A stretch of 64,000 nt of DNA from NCBI RefSeq assembly GCF_020381325.1, contig NZ_JAGSPI010000003.1:186001-250000 (forward strand). Direction: 5' to 3'. This DNA comes from Providencia vermicola (GTDB lineage: Bacteria > Pseudomonadota > Gammaproteobacteria > Enterobacterales > Enterobacteriaceae). The notes under the pieces were generated by a model. The model ran no database searches, had not been told where the DNA came from, and was given only the letters and a program-made list of their open reading frames with translations. This document shows, one piece after another, positions 40,001 through 48,027 of this stretch. Numbering within the stretch: the stretch's first letter is position 1; each line of letters opens with the position of its first letter. The position numbers were made by a program, and so were the translations under genes.

Positions 40001-40311
40001 CTGCAGCCGAAGAAATTGATGAAGCTGAAACCGTTACTGAGCCAGTCGTTGAGCAACCAATTGCCCCTGTAGAGGTTGAACCAACCAAGATCGAGGCACC
40101 AGTAACCGCGAATACTGATGCAACTAGCTTGCATAAACGCCATGCGTACTCACCAATGACCAAAGCCCCTGCACCTGTAGATGCAGCGGCGCCATTTGAG
40201 ATTACTGAGTACCAACGCGAAACCTCTACTTTTGAAGGTAAAGGTGGTGCGGGTGGTCATGTGGCGTCAAATGTAGCAACTTCAGAAATGGCGAAACCAG
40301 CGAGTTTCTAA
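37078..40311 (+). CDS. rne: Ribonuclease E
   Basis: This is the 1077-residue endonuclease and scaffold of the RNA degradosome. The catalytic half has an S1 domain (about 35-125), DNase I-like site residues and the zinc-link CPRC at C404/C407. An amphipathic membrane-binding segment ([18 protein letters not shown], near 565-582) follows. The scaffold is long and disordered, with an Arg/Asn/Asp-rich RNA-binding tract (about 600-720), Glu/Val-rich repeats, and a C-terminal [13 protein letters not shown] block matching the PNPase-binding end of E. coli RNase E. Confidence 0.97.
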   Translation: MKRMLINATQQEELRVALVDGQRLYDLDIESPGHEQKKANIYKGKITRIEPSLEAAFVDYGAERHGFLPIKEIAREYFPSNYHSQGRPNIKDVLKEGQEVIVQVDKEERGNKGAALTTFISLAGSYLVLMPNNPRAGGISRRIEGEDRTELKEALSSLEIPDGMGLIVRTAGVGKSAESLQQDLLYRLRHWEAIQKAAENRPAPFLIHQESNVIVRAFRDYLRPDIGEILIDNPKVVEMARNHIEAIGRGDFASKIKHYSGDVPLFSHYQIESQIESAFQREVRLPSGGALVIDTTEALTAIDINSSRSTRGGDIEETAFNTNLEAADEIARQLRLRDLGGLIVIDFIDMTPVRHQREVENRLREAVRQDRARIQIARISRFGLLEMSRQRLSPSLGESSHHVCPRCMGTGTIRDNESLSLSVLRLIEEEALKENTHEVHAIVPVQIASYLLNEKRKAVSEIEQRQTHVRVVIVPNDQMQTPHFHVIRIRKGEEVNTLSYNLAQYHETETLTHTDETTSERKLPEQPAISAFALQEPVELSTAKPKEAASVKAPVKTASNEPAQPGLFSKIAAFFKGLFGGEEEKVVEAPAPKARNNNDRRRNNDRRRNNDRRNNNRRDRDDNENRDSRDNRNNRSDRNASSEETNNRNKGRNNKNAAPQDEQTAENANRDNQQQRREQRADRRRRQDEKRQQQTAKTQQDAQQDNVEATNAREEEQRPAAPRRQRRQLTQKIRVTDNDQMVKTDITEPVVAVAAPVAALPAPVAVVNQVEGQVQADDLQDLTHQTDGEEKQDTIIPRRSRRSPRHLRVSGQRRRRYRDERHLNSSPMPLAAAVASPELASGKVFIHYPIVQPQQESMAIMTNEEMLEQQNGIESVNTNTVETAKAESQSEVPAVVATPVVDVVATDEKAKSVEVVHVSETVEPQPVEAHDVITATETPIDKVKTDVEEVIVAADTVVETVVEVMVEENIQPTIAAAEEIDEAETVTEPVVEQPIAPVEVEPTKIEAPVTANTDATSLHKRHAYSPMTKAPAPVDAAAPFEITEYQRETSTFEGKGGAGGHVASNVATSEMAKPASF

Positions 40312-40332
40312 TCTAAAGTAATGCTGATTAAA

Positions 40333-40364
40333 AAGCCTTGCTGGGAAACCAACAAGGCTTTTTT
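40333..40364 (+). terminator. Terminator of rne
   Basis: AAGCCTTG (40333-40340) pairs with CAAGGCTT (40353-40360), followed by a run of six T starting inside the stem. Confidence 0.9.
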
Positions 40365-40509
40365 GTTGCTTATCTACATTCAAATTATTAATTTACCAAT
40401 TAAAAAGTTTCATTGATTATCGGTATTCTGCTATTGCGTTAATGCACTCCCTATGGTTATATTACTGTAATTTCATACAGTATTTAATTCAAAAATGAAG
40501 GAGTCCATT

Positions 40510-40809
40510 ATGTTAAAAGTGATTGCAGAAGATTTTATTAAAACTGAAGCGATTGAAACAGTTATGCCGTTATATCAGGAGCTTGTAGAAGCAACAAAAC
40601 AAGAACCCCTTTGTATCAGCTATGATTTATATGTTGACCAAAAAAATCCTGGGCATTTTGTTTTTATTGAAGAATGGCCCGACCAACACGCGCTTGACCT
40701 TCACTGTGCCAGCGAACACTTCAAACGCCTCGTTCCTCTTATCAATAGTTATAAAAAATCCGACCCAATCATTAAACTGATGAACAGTGCATTTGCCCCT
40801 GATGAATAG
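40510..40809 (+). CDS. ABM-family putative quinol monooxygenase
   Basis: This 99-residue protein of the antibiotic-biosynthesis-monooxygenase (dimeric alpha/beta barrel) family is of the YgiN type, with MLKVIAEDFIKTEA, EPLCISYDLYVDQ, FVFIEEWPDQHALDLHCASEHFKRL. Family members act on quinols or other small aromatics, or have no known activity. The ATG at 40510 has AAGGAG 7 bases upstream; the ATG at 40495 is too far from any site. It is monocistronic, with a heptanucleotide repeat just past its stop. Confidence 0.82.
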   Translation: MLKVIAEDFIKTEAIETVMPLYQELVEATKQEPLCISYDLYVDQKNPGHFVFIEEWPDQHALDLHCASEHFKRLVPLINSYKKSDPIIKLMNSAFAPDE

Positions 40810-40824
40810 CTACTAATGCCTCTT

Positions 40825-40878
40825 GGTCTTTGGTCTTTGGTCTTTGGTCTTTGGTCTTTGGTCTTTGGTCTTTGGTCT
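40825..40878 (+). repeat. GGTCTTT heptanucleotide tandem repeat
   Basis: There are seven perfect GGTCTTT units (40825-40873) and a partial eighth (GGTCT, 40874-40878), starting 15 bases after the ABM gene stop. Perfect short repeats of this kind often vary in copy number through slipped-strand replication. Confidence 0.95.
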
Positions 40879-40930
40879 GAAAATATACTGTGTAAAATAT
40901 CTTAAACAATAAATATTTAATGTGAAATAT

Positions 40931-41321
40931 TAATCCTCTAAATAGTTCGCGTTGTGGCTAGGCGGCGAAGTGAAGGCAGCACAGGGAGCATACTCATGTA
41001 TGTAACCTGTGTGACTGAACGATGCTAACACCAACCACAGAGCGAAATATGACATGCATATAATCCTCTAAACAGTTCGCGTTGTGGCTAGGCGGCGAAG
41101 TGAAGGCAGCACAGGGAGCATACTCATGTATGTAACCTGTGTGACTGAACGACGCTAACACCAACCACAGCGCGAAATAGGACATGCATATAATCCTCTA
41201 AATAGTTCGCGTTGTGGCTAGGCGGCGAAGTGAAGGCAGCGCAGGGAGCATACTCAAGTATGTGACCTGTGTGACTGAACGACGCTAACAACGCCACAGC
41301 GCGAAATATGACGAGGATTTA
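40931..41321 (+). repeat. Three tandem ERIC elements
   Basis: Three head-to-tail copies with 130-base period start at 40931, 41061 and 41191. Each has the ERIC core GGGAGCATAC..GTATG and terminal inverted repeats (TAATCCTC at the left, GAGGATTTA at the far right). Copies 1 and 2 differ at about four positions and copy 3 is more diverged. The last three bases (41319-41321) form the dmsC stop codon. Confidence 0.88.
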
Positions 41322-42137
41322 GAACCAAGGTGCCTGAACCATCACTGCCCCATAAAACAACGCGCGACCGGCTAGCTCACCGCTAAACATAACCACCATC
41401 AATACTATAAGTAGTGGTACTGATAGTCCTTCACCTTTGCCCCCTCTAACGGCTATTGCACAAGGTAAAACCATGCTCATTACCACTTGCCACCATAAGA
41501 GATAACTTTCTCCTTGGCTTGCTGGTATTTGCGATCGGATAACTTGAGATACTAGGACAAGTATGACCCCTAATAACACTCCGATTTTAATGGCTTTTGG
41601 CACAGGTTTTGCTAAAGCTCGAACAAACAGTGTGATAGAAACGAAGCCTAATACGATTGCCGTACCAATAAAAGCAATCTGTGTTGCTGGGCTATGCCAA
41701 AGCGGATGAGCAACCATCTGGTAATAGACTTGTGCAGTGACAAGAATTGCTGCTAACCCGCCAATACCACTTAACCAACCCAGCACGGTATTACGCATAT
41801 TCACCGTTGGTTGTAACCAACAAGAAAGTGCCCAAAGCGTGACTAGACCATTAAGCAAGACAAACGTAACCGCTTCTCGACTTAGCCATGAATGGCTTAA
41901 TCCGAGTACTGAACGATAAGCTTCTAGCGGCACACCTAAATGCCCCATAGACATAGACGAACCCACCACTTCAATTAACCAAATAATTATCACCGCGGTA
42001 CGCAGGGATTTACCGACGAGTTTATGTTCCGTACTGGCTTTCATTTGGTACAACGTCAATGCAAGTACTGCGCCGATCCCCCACTGACTCATCACAGTAA
42101 AAAATACCAATGGGAGTTCCATATGATGAATATTCAT
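41319..42137 (-). CDS. DmsC-like membrane anchor of a molybdoenzyme
   Basis: This 272-residue protein with about eight hydrophobic helices belongs to the DmsC family, which anchors the catalytic dimer and takes electrons from menaquinol. It starts MNIHHMELPLVFFTVMSQWGIG, typical of DmsC. It begins 2 bases after the dmsB-like stop with GGAGG in front. Its stop codon TAA coincides with the end of the ERIC array. Confidence 0.88.
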   Translation of the reverse strand: MNIHHMELPLVFFTVMSQWGIGAVLALTLYQMKASTEHKLVGKSLRTAVIIIWLIEVVGSSMSMGHLGVPLEAYRSVLGLSHSWLSREAVTFVLLNGLVTLWALSCWLQPTVNMRNTVLGWLSGIGGLAAILVTAQVYYQMVAHPLWHSPATQIAFIGTAIVLGFVSITLFVRALAKPVPKAIKIGVLLGVILVLVSQVIRSQIPASQGESYLLWWQVVMSMVLPCAIAVRGGKGEGLSVPLLIVLMVVMFSGELAGRALFYGAVMVQAPWF

Positions 42138-42139
42138 GA

Positions 42140-42688
42140 TTAGTCCTCCATTCCAATAATCACAATATTTGGCTGGCTGATTGTGTGATCTGGCATATTG
42201 TAGCGTTTCTCCAATACCGCCCAGTTTGTCGTGTGTTTTTTACGAAGTTCAGAAATTTCGCCAAACTCAATTGCTCCTGTCGGACAAGACTCAACACATC
42301 GTGGTAATAACCCTTCATCTAAACGCTCAGCGCACATATTGCACTTACTGGTTTTTCCTTCCGCGGGGTCAAAAACAGGGGCATGGTATGGACACGCCAT
42401 GATACACATTTGGCAACCAATACATTTTTCGTGGTCTTGTACCACAATTCCATCAGGACGCTTAGTGTAGGTATCCGCTGGGCAAACTTTTAAACATTGA
42501 GGGTCATCACAGTGGTTACACGACATCGTAATAAATGCCTGTGTATTCGGTGAGTCATCATTGAACTCACGAACACGGCGCCATAAAACACCAGGAGGAG
42601 TGACATTTTCTGATTTACATGCCATAGAACAAGTACGGCAGCCATAGCAATCTTTTGTATTGATTAAAAAACCATATTGCTTAACCAT
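42140..42688 (-). CDS. DmsB-like iron-sulfur subunit
   Basis: This 182-residue electron-transfer subunit has four ferredoxin-type Cys groups: CYGCRTCSMAC, CNHCDDPQCLKVCP, CIGCQMCIMACP and CNMCAERLDEGLLPRCVESCP. It would carry electrons from the DmsC-like anchor to the molybdenum subunit. It is slightly shorter than E. coli DmsB (205). It lies 2 bases after the catalytic gene, with GGGAGGC as ribosome site. Confidence 0.92.
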   Translation of the reverse strand: MVKQYGFLINTKDCYGCRTCSMACKSENVTPPGVLWRRVREFNDDSPNTQAFITMSCNHCDDPQCLKVCPADTYTKRPDGIVVQDHEKCIGCQMCIMACPYHAPVFDPAEGKTSKCNMCAERLDEGLLPRCVESCPTGAIEFGEISELRKKHTTNWAVLEKRYNMPDHTISQPNIVIIGMED

Positions 42689-42690
42689 GA

Positions 42691-45021
42691 TTATGCCTCC
42701 CTTCTTACATCAACAAGCGTACTATTACAGCAATGGCCTGTTCCTAAATGTTCCACTTGGTCATTTGTCACATGGCTACTACTCCCTCCTTGCTGTTCCC
42801 ACCAGCCATTGTCGAGAGAAATAACGCCCTTTTTAATGTGCGTCGTGACCACCGCTATCGCTCGATGCTCCCCTCTATCATTGAACGTTACCGCCCACTC
42901 ACCATTTTTAATACCACGAATTTGCGCGTCTTCAGGGTGAATTAACACATTGGGTTGATTACGTTGTACCTCGAGTATCCATTCATTCATCCCATGACTA
43001 GAGTGAACACTGCGTGCCAACTTACGTTGCACTGCCATTAATGGATATTTTTTAGCCAGTTCTGGAGAGCCTTTCACCGACTCTTTCACTTGGTAATAAG
43101 CCACAACAGGTGAAAAATTTTTCTTTTGCCAATCCTCAATAAAAAAATGGGCTTTTTTAGTCGACGTTCTAAATACACCATCCTTGAATGGGATCCAATC
43201 ACCTTCAACAGGTCTAACAGGGCCTTTTTCTAACATTTCACGCGTAATGCCAGAGCCCACAAGGCAAGCATCGATATAATGTTCAATTGGCTTATTAAAC
43301 ACCTCACCAAACCCGAAGCGCTCCGCTAAACGAGCAAAAATCCAATAATCAGGCTTTGCTTCCCCCACTGGCTCAACCGCTTTTTCCATCAATTGGACAT
43401 ATTGGCTGCGTACCCCTGCCATCAGGCTGGTATCTTCAAAAATCGTCGTCACTGGCAAAACTAAATCTGCATATAACGCCGTTGAACTCATTAAATTATC
43501 AGCAACAACAACAAAAGGAACTTTCTTCAGAGCTTCCCGTACTTTGTTGGTATTGGGTAATTGTGTCATTACCCCCATCGTCATAATCCACCAAAAATTA
43601 ATGGGGTGCGGTTTTTCATTCACGATATAGTCACCGACCTTTGCCACAGGAATGGGGGGGATATTTTTTGCATTCGGAGCAGGAGGAACAATGGGGCTAA
43701 ATTTAGCCATCTGCCTTGCGCCGCCTGCATCACAGACACCCGCGCCGCGTTTGCCGATATTCCCTGTGAGCAAAGCAAGATAAAACTGGCTTGCAGCCAC
43801 ATATGCACCATGCTCTGTACGCTGTGCTCCAGACATGTTTTGCACAATCATTGATGGCGTAATCGAGGAATAATCTCGCGCAAGACGCACGATAGTTTCG
43901 GCAGGCACATCTGTTTCTGCACTAACCCGTGCGATATCCCACTCTTTCGCTTGTCGATAAATTTGCTCAAAAACGGTGGTATAACTGAACTGGCTAGGTA
44001 ATTCATGCTGAAATAATGCAGGTTTAATCCCTGCAGAATCATGGCGAACAAGTTGCTGACTAAGAATATCAAACACCAAATAGCTATCAGGGTCTTGGGC
44101 ATCTTGTCTAAGTTGCTGTTGATTCGCATCCACCAAATACACAGCACCCGTGTGTGCACGAAGAAAATCCTCATCAATACGATTTTCCTCAATGATAATT
44201 TTAATCATTCCAAGTGCTAACGCTGTATCAGTTCCAGGAATAATAGGGATCCACTCATCTGCTTTTGCTGCAGTCTCATTAAATCTCGGGTCAATGACCA
44301 CGAGTCGCGCACCATTTTTCCGTGCTTGATTATAGTTTTTAAAGTACGCCTGCATGGTTACCGCAGGATTATTTCCCCAACACAAAATATAACGACTATC
44401 CGCCACTGTATCTCGCGTGTCGGCGTATCGTAATCCCACCATCGGAATCATTGCCGCCGTTACCGCCGAACAACACAAAGAACCCGCTTGTTTTGTTGAG
44501 CCGCCTAGGTAATCAAAAAATGCCTTGCCCATATCATTTTTAATGGAATCCATGTTTCCTGCATGGGTAGAAATAAATAACCCTTCGTTACCATACTTAG
44601 CGATAGTTTCACGAATATTTTTTTCTATTAGATCAAGCGCTTCATCCCAGCTAATCGGTTTAAATTCTGCTTTACCTTTCTCTCCTACACGTAATAACGG
44701 CGTCGTGACACGCTGATCGTGATACACCCATTTTGTTCGACTCATTCCCCGTAAACAACATTTGACATTAAAGCCCTCTGTTGCCTGTATTTTCATCAAC
44801 TTACCCTGATAGGTATATGCTGTTAAGTTGCAGTGTAAGCACTCCATTGCACACGTTGAACGGAAAGTTTTGTAGTCAGATAGCCTTAATCGTACTTTTG
44901 GCAGAGGCTGGTTATTGTTTCCCTGCGCAAAAGAACACGGTGTGATAGACGCCAACCCAACAACACCAAGTCCTTTTAGGAGTGTTCGGCGTTTTAGGCG
45001 TAATTCATTTATTGTTTTCAT
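42691..45021 (-). CDS. DmsA-family molybdopterin oxidoreductase catalytic subunit
   Basis: This 776-residue bis-MGD enzyme has a twin-arginine signal RRTLLKG near the N-terminus, so it is exported folded. A 4Fe-4S motif follows (C-x3-C-x2-C in CAMECLHC, fourth Cys in CLRG). SLCCSAV, around residues 181-185 here, may supply the Mo ligand region, and WGNNPAVT, GDVxx-type and cofactor-binding blocks follow. Substrate is uncertain: DMSO, TMAO or another S/N-oxide, or an inorganic acceptor. The ATG at 45021 has GAGG 9 bases upstream; the ATG at 45039 lacks one. Confidence 0.88.
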   Translation of the reverse strand: MKTINELRLKRRTLLKGLGVVGLASITPCSFAQGNNNQPLPKVRLRLSDYKTFRSTCAMECLHCNLTAYTYQGKLMKIQATEGFNVKCCLRGMSRTKWVYHDQRVTTPLLRVGEKGKAEFKPISWDEALDLIEKNIRETIAKYGNEGLFISTHAGNMDSIKNDMGKAFFDYLGGSTKQAGSLCCSAVTAAMIPMVGLRYADTRDTVADSRYILCWGNNPAVTMQAYFKNYNQARKNGARLVVIDPRFNETAAKADEWIPIIPGTDTALALGMIKIIIEENRIDEDFLRAHTGAVYLVDANQQQLRQDAQDPDSYLVFDILSQQLVRHDSAGIKPALFQHELPSQFSYTTVFEQIYRQAKEWDIARVSAETDVPAETIVRLARDYSSITPSMIVQNMSGAQRTEHGAYVAASQFYLALLTGNIGKRGAGVCDAGGARQMAKFSPIVPPAPNAKNIPPIPVAKVGDYIVNEKPHPINFWWIMTMGVMTQLPNTNKVREALKKVPFVVVADNLMSSTALYADLVLPVTTIFEDTSLMAGVRSQYVQLMEKAVEPVGEAKPDYWIFARLAERFGFGEVFNKPIEHYIDACLVGSGITREMLEKGPVRPVEGDWIPFKDGVFRTSTKKAHFFIEDWQKKNFSPVVAYYQVKESVKGSPELAKKYPLMAVQRKLARSVHSSHGMNEWILEVQRNQPNVLIHPEDAQIRGIKNGEWAVTFNDRGEHRAIAVVTTHIKKGVISLDNGWWEQQGGSSSHVTNDQVEHLGTGHCCNSTLVDVRREA

Positions 45022-45059
45022 TATAGTAAACCTCGACATTGCTTTTAAAAGTACACTAT

Positions 45060-45101
45060 ATATATACCTTATCCACCAATAGTGAACTTGAGGCTAATCA
45101 A
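45060..45101 (-). promoter_or_regulatory. FNR-dependent promoter of the dms-like operon
   Basis: TTGAGGCTAATCAA (45088-45101) matches 9 of 10 FNR half-site bases. TATATA on the minus strand near 45065-45060 serves as -10. The predicted start near 45053 puts FNR at -41.5, with a leader of about 32 bases. Confidence 0.7.
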
Positions 45102-45228
45102 AATTTGCTATTATTTATAGGTACGAAATATCTACCTCTTAGTGATTAGGCAATCCATATCTTCGGTTATTAGCAGGGATCTGTGACTCATGATAAAATA
45201 GATGAACTTGTTAAAATGAGGTTTATGT

Positions 45229-45918
45229 ATGTCTACCCTGCAAGGTGTTAATTCTGTTGATATCGCTGTAAGCATTCTGAATTTTATTGCCCAAAATGGC
45301 GGGATAGCGCGAGCTGCAGATATTTCCAAAGGTTGTGAAATATCCAAAAGCCGTTTACATAAATATTTGGTATCCCTTTGTCGTACTCAAATGCTTTATC
45401 AAGACACACAAACGAGCCGTTATGGATTAGGCCGTAACCTCACTTTTTTAGCGAATTTTGTGGAACCTGAAGGGTCTTTTATTGAGGTTATCAATAACAG
45501 CTTGGTTCAATTTCGCGATGAACAAAATGTTTCAACGGGTGTTGCATTGCGCTCTGGAAAAATGTTATCACTGGTTAAATACAACCGTAGTTTTAAAAAT
45601 ATCGAAATTGATTTCTTACCAAATACTCCATTGCCCACAGCCAAAAGTGCGGCGGGTCTAATCTATGCGGCTTTTGATAAGCAATTTGTATGTGATGATT
45701 ATTCGCAAGATGAACTCAATAAAGTCATTAACCAAGGTTATGCGATTCGTTATGAACCCACAAAAGGGATCCCAGGAGCACAGTCTATCGCCTGCCCTGT
45801 ATTTAGTCAGAGTGGGGAATTAATCGCGGCGGCCGTTACGATGGGGTTTATTGATAAAACAGAAATGGAACAGTTAGCGAACGCGCTCATTAAACAGGTA
45901 AAAACTCTCACATTATAG
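45229..45918 (+). CDS. IclR-family transcriptional regulator
   Basis: This 229-residue protein has an N-terminal winged helix-turn-helix (about 5-65, with IARAADISKGCEISKSRLHKYLVSL) and a C-terminal IclR effector domain ending near SIACPVFSQSGELIAAAVTMG. GAGG precedes the ATG. It diverges from the dms-like operon across 207 bases and is the natural candidate to control it. The effector is unknown. Confidence 0.87.
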   Translation: MSTLQGVNSVDIAVSILNFIAQNGGIARAADISKGCEISKSRLHKYLVSLCRTQMLYQDTQTSRYGLGRNLTFLANFVEPEGSFIEVINNSLVQFRDEQNVSTGVALRSGKMLSLVKYNRSFKNIEIDFLPNTPLPTAKSAAGLIYAAFDKQFVCDDYSQDELNKVINQGYAIRYEPTKGIPGAQSIACPVFSQSGELIAAAVTMGFIDKTEMEQLANALIKQVKTLTL

Positions 45919-45949
45919 TGCTTTCTTATCAATTAAAAACTGACAAAAA

Positions 45950-45968
45950 AGCCGAGATAAACTCGGCT
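45950..45968 (-). terminator. Terminator of tmaR
   Basis: AGCCGAG-ATAAA-CTCGGCT (45950-45968) is followed on the minus strand by TTTTTTGTC. It may also end the convergent iclR-type gene. Confidence 0.85.
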
Positions 45969-45976
45969 CATTTCTT

Positions 45977-46309
45977 CTATTTTACGTCAATGCGTGGCAG
46001 TTCGCCCATCTCTTTCAATTTTTTAGAAATTTCGCGGCGTTCTTTCGACAATTCTGCATTCTTGATAATATAATCATCAACACGGTCATCATAGTCGCTG
46101 CGCATATTGGCAATAATCGCCTGAATGTCTTCAATTGACATACCTGGCTTAATATATTCGCTTAAATTATCCAGTAATAAAACACGCTTCTGGTTATCAC
46201 GAATTTTTTTCTCATTGTCGGTAATTTCACGACGAATTTTATTTTTGCGACGAAACATACGCACAAATTCCAGAACATTTTGGAAAGACGGCTTGTTAGC
46301 GTTGTCCAT
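45977..46309 (-). CDS. tmaR: TmaR (YeeX) pole-localising protein
   Basis: This 110-residue, highly charged coiled-coil protein is nearly identical to E. coli YeeX/TmaR through [19 protein letters not shown] and [17 protein letters not shown]. TmaR clusters at the cell pole and controls Enzyme I of the sugar PTS through its own tyrosine phosphorylation. Tyr73 in [10 protein letters not shown] aligns with the Tyr72 reported for E. coli. The next gene upstream is a sugar permease. Confidence 0.93.
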   Translation of the reverse strand: MDNANKPSFQNVLEFVRMFRRKNKIRREITDNEKKIRDNQKRVLLLDNLSEYIKPGMSIEDIQAIIANMRSDYDDRVDDYIIKNAELSKERREISKKLKEMGELPRIDVK

Positions 46310-46433
46310 GTTTAAAACCCTCTAGTCAATATTCAAAACGCATAATCTCATTACACAATACAATCTAATCGCCTTACGTTACAAGTCAGTTTCACATATT
46401 TATTGATTTAATCTCTCGAAAAAGATCATTGGG

Positions 46434-47717
46434 TTATGCTTTTTCCGCCTGTATTTCTGGATTATGTTGGTTTAACTTTGTTGGTTCCTCATTAAGACTA
46501 AGCTTTATCTCATCAGTTTTATCATTTCTAAGACAAAAAACAGACAATATTGTTGTGATGACCACAAACATCCCCATAATCAAATAGGTCTGTGCAAAAC
46601 CAATTTTGTCATACCCCCATCCTGCCAATGGTGATAACACACTAGCAACCACCGAACTCACACAGCTAAACCCAACCAAATAAAGTGTTGAGGACAAGCG
46701 TTTATCAAAATGGTGGCTGTTATACTTGAAGATTGCCACCAGCAAGATAGGCAACTCAACGGCGTGTAACAATTTCATCACGGATATAAGAACAGGTCCC
46801 TCGACTAAACCTGAGCCGATAATCCGTAATGCCATCACTGAGCTGGCAAATAGCAATCCATTTTTAGCCCCTATTCGGTTAACAATGAATGGCGCTAAGA
46901 ACATCCCGCCAGCTTCAAGGAATACTTGCAATGAATTCAGATAACCGTACATCTCATTCCCTAATTTTTCATCTGGGAATTGATGCGAAAAATACACCAT
47001 AAATTGCTGGTCATACACACTATAAATACATGTGCCTAATACAAATAGTATTAACGCCCAAAAACGTGGTAAAGCAAAAAGTTGCAATGCATCACGCAAT
47101 GTAATGGCAGATGAATTACCATGTTCTAAATTATTATAGGCATCTGCATTCGCGCTTTTAAGGTTTAATAGAATGATTAAGAAAAGTACACCTGATACCG
47201 TAGCCATAATAAAATTATAGTCAGGGTCGATATTAATATTGCGCCCTGCAAAGAACGTCGCGGCCGCCCAACCAAGAGACCCCCACATTCTCGCCTTACC
47301 ATATTCAAAATTACGCTGTCGACTTACACGCTCGGTGTAAGATTCAAGAACACCAATTCCTGCATGGAACGTCATGCCAATAAATAACCCGCCAACAATA
47401 CTGCCAACTACTATATTCCAGTGTAATAATGTCCCAAACACCATAAAAAATGGCCCGGATGCAATCAGTAAAACTGCAATAAATAATAATAAGTTTTTGC
47501 GTAACCCTAATTTGTCTTGTAAGAAGCCGTACAAAGGCTGAGCACATAACGCCACAATTGAAATACAGGCAAAAATAAACCCTGTGTCCGCTCCTTCTAA
47601 GCCAACATACTTACGCAGCCAAATGGCGACAACTGAAAATGTAGATGACCATGTAAAAAAGAAAAAAAACAACAATGCGCTCAATGACGCATAGTATTTC
47701 CTTGCACTGCTATTCAT
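46434..47717 (-). CDS. CscB/LacY-type oligosaccharide:H+ symporter
   Basis: This 427-residue, 12-helix transporter of the LacY family keeps the H+-coupling residues: Glu and Arg equivalents of LacY E126/R144 (LESYTE, GKARMWG), R302 (ALRIIG), and K319/H322/E325 in VMKLLHAVE. The galactoside-contacting E269 is Val, and the D237/K358 charge pair is Ser/Ser. YGYLNSLQVFLEA and FDKRLSSTLYLVGF resemble sucrose permease CscB. It probably carries sucrose or a related sugar. A GTG at 47726 is possible, but the ATG at 47717 follows AGGTGATTAAC. Confidence 0.85.
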   Translation of the reverse strand: MNSSARKYYASLSALLFFFFFTWSSTFSVVAIWLRKYVGLEGADTGFIFACISIVALCAQPLYGFLQDKLGLRKNLLLFIAVLLIASGPFFMVFGTLLHWNIVVGSIVGGLFIGMTFHAGIGVLESYTERVSRQRNFEYGKARMWGSLGWAAATFFAGRNINIDPDYNFIMATVSGVLFLIILLNLKSANADAYNNLEHGNSSAITLRDALQLFALPRFWALILFVLGTCIYSVYDQQFMVYFSHQFPDEKLGNEMYGYLNSLQVFLEAGGMFLAPFIVNRIGAKNGLLFASSVMALRIIGSGLVEGPVLISVMKLLHAVELPILLVAIFKYNSHHFDKRLSSTLYLVGFSCVSSVVASVLSPLAGWGYDKIGFAQTYLIMGMFVVITTILSVFCLRNDKTDEIKLSLNEEPTKLNQHNPEIQAEKA

Positions 47718-47750
47718 GTTAATCACCTATTATTAATTTACTTTTGGTGA

Positions 47751-47766
47751 ATGTTAAGGTTAACAT
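47751..47766. promoter_or_regulatory. LacI-type operator O1
   Basis: ATGTTAAGGTTAACAT is an inverted repeat of the LacI/GalR type that overlaps the likely -10 (TAACAT) of the permease gene. Confidence 0.65.
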
Positions 47767-47796
47767 TTTTCAATTCCCACTCAAAAGCAATTATTT

Positions 47797-47812
47797 TGTG
47801 ATGTTAATCACC
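47797..47812. promoter_or_regulatory. CRP site of the permease promoter
   Basis: TGTGA-TGTTAA-TCACC matches 9 of 10 CRP half-site bases. Its centre is about 61 bases from a start near 47744. It lies between the two operators. Confidence 0.65.
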
Positions 47813-47813
47813 A

Positions 47814-47829
47814 ATGTTAACGTTAACAA
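47814..47829. promoter_or_regulatory. LacI-type operator O2
   Basis: ATGTTAACGTTAACAA has the palindromic TTAACGTTAA core with central CG typical of LacI-family sites. Its centre is 63 bases (six helical turns) from O1. The rest of the 47718-48027 gap holds the sbcB promoter and nothing else recognised. Confidence 0.7.
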
Positions 47830-48027
47830 TTAATTTATGTGATGAACATAACACTTCACGCGCTATAACCTAGCAGCATCCCTTTCTGACACACAAAAAT
47901 ACCTTATTGATATTCAATTTAATTTGCCTGCTATTTCAGATGGCCTTGGTTTAGCTTTGATAATAGATAGGGTATCATTGATTTATATAAAATAGTGAGT
48001 CTGAAGGTACTCCACTATCAGATTTAA

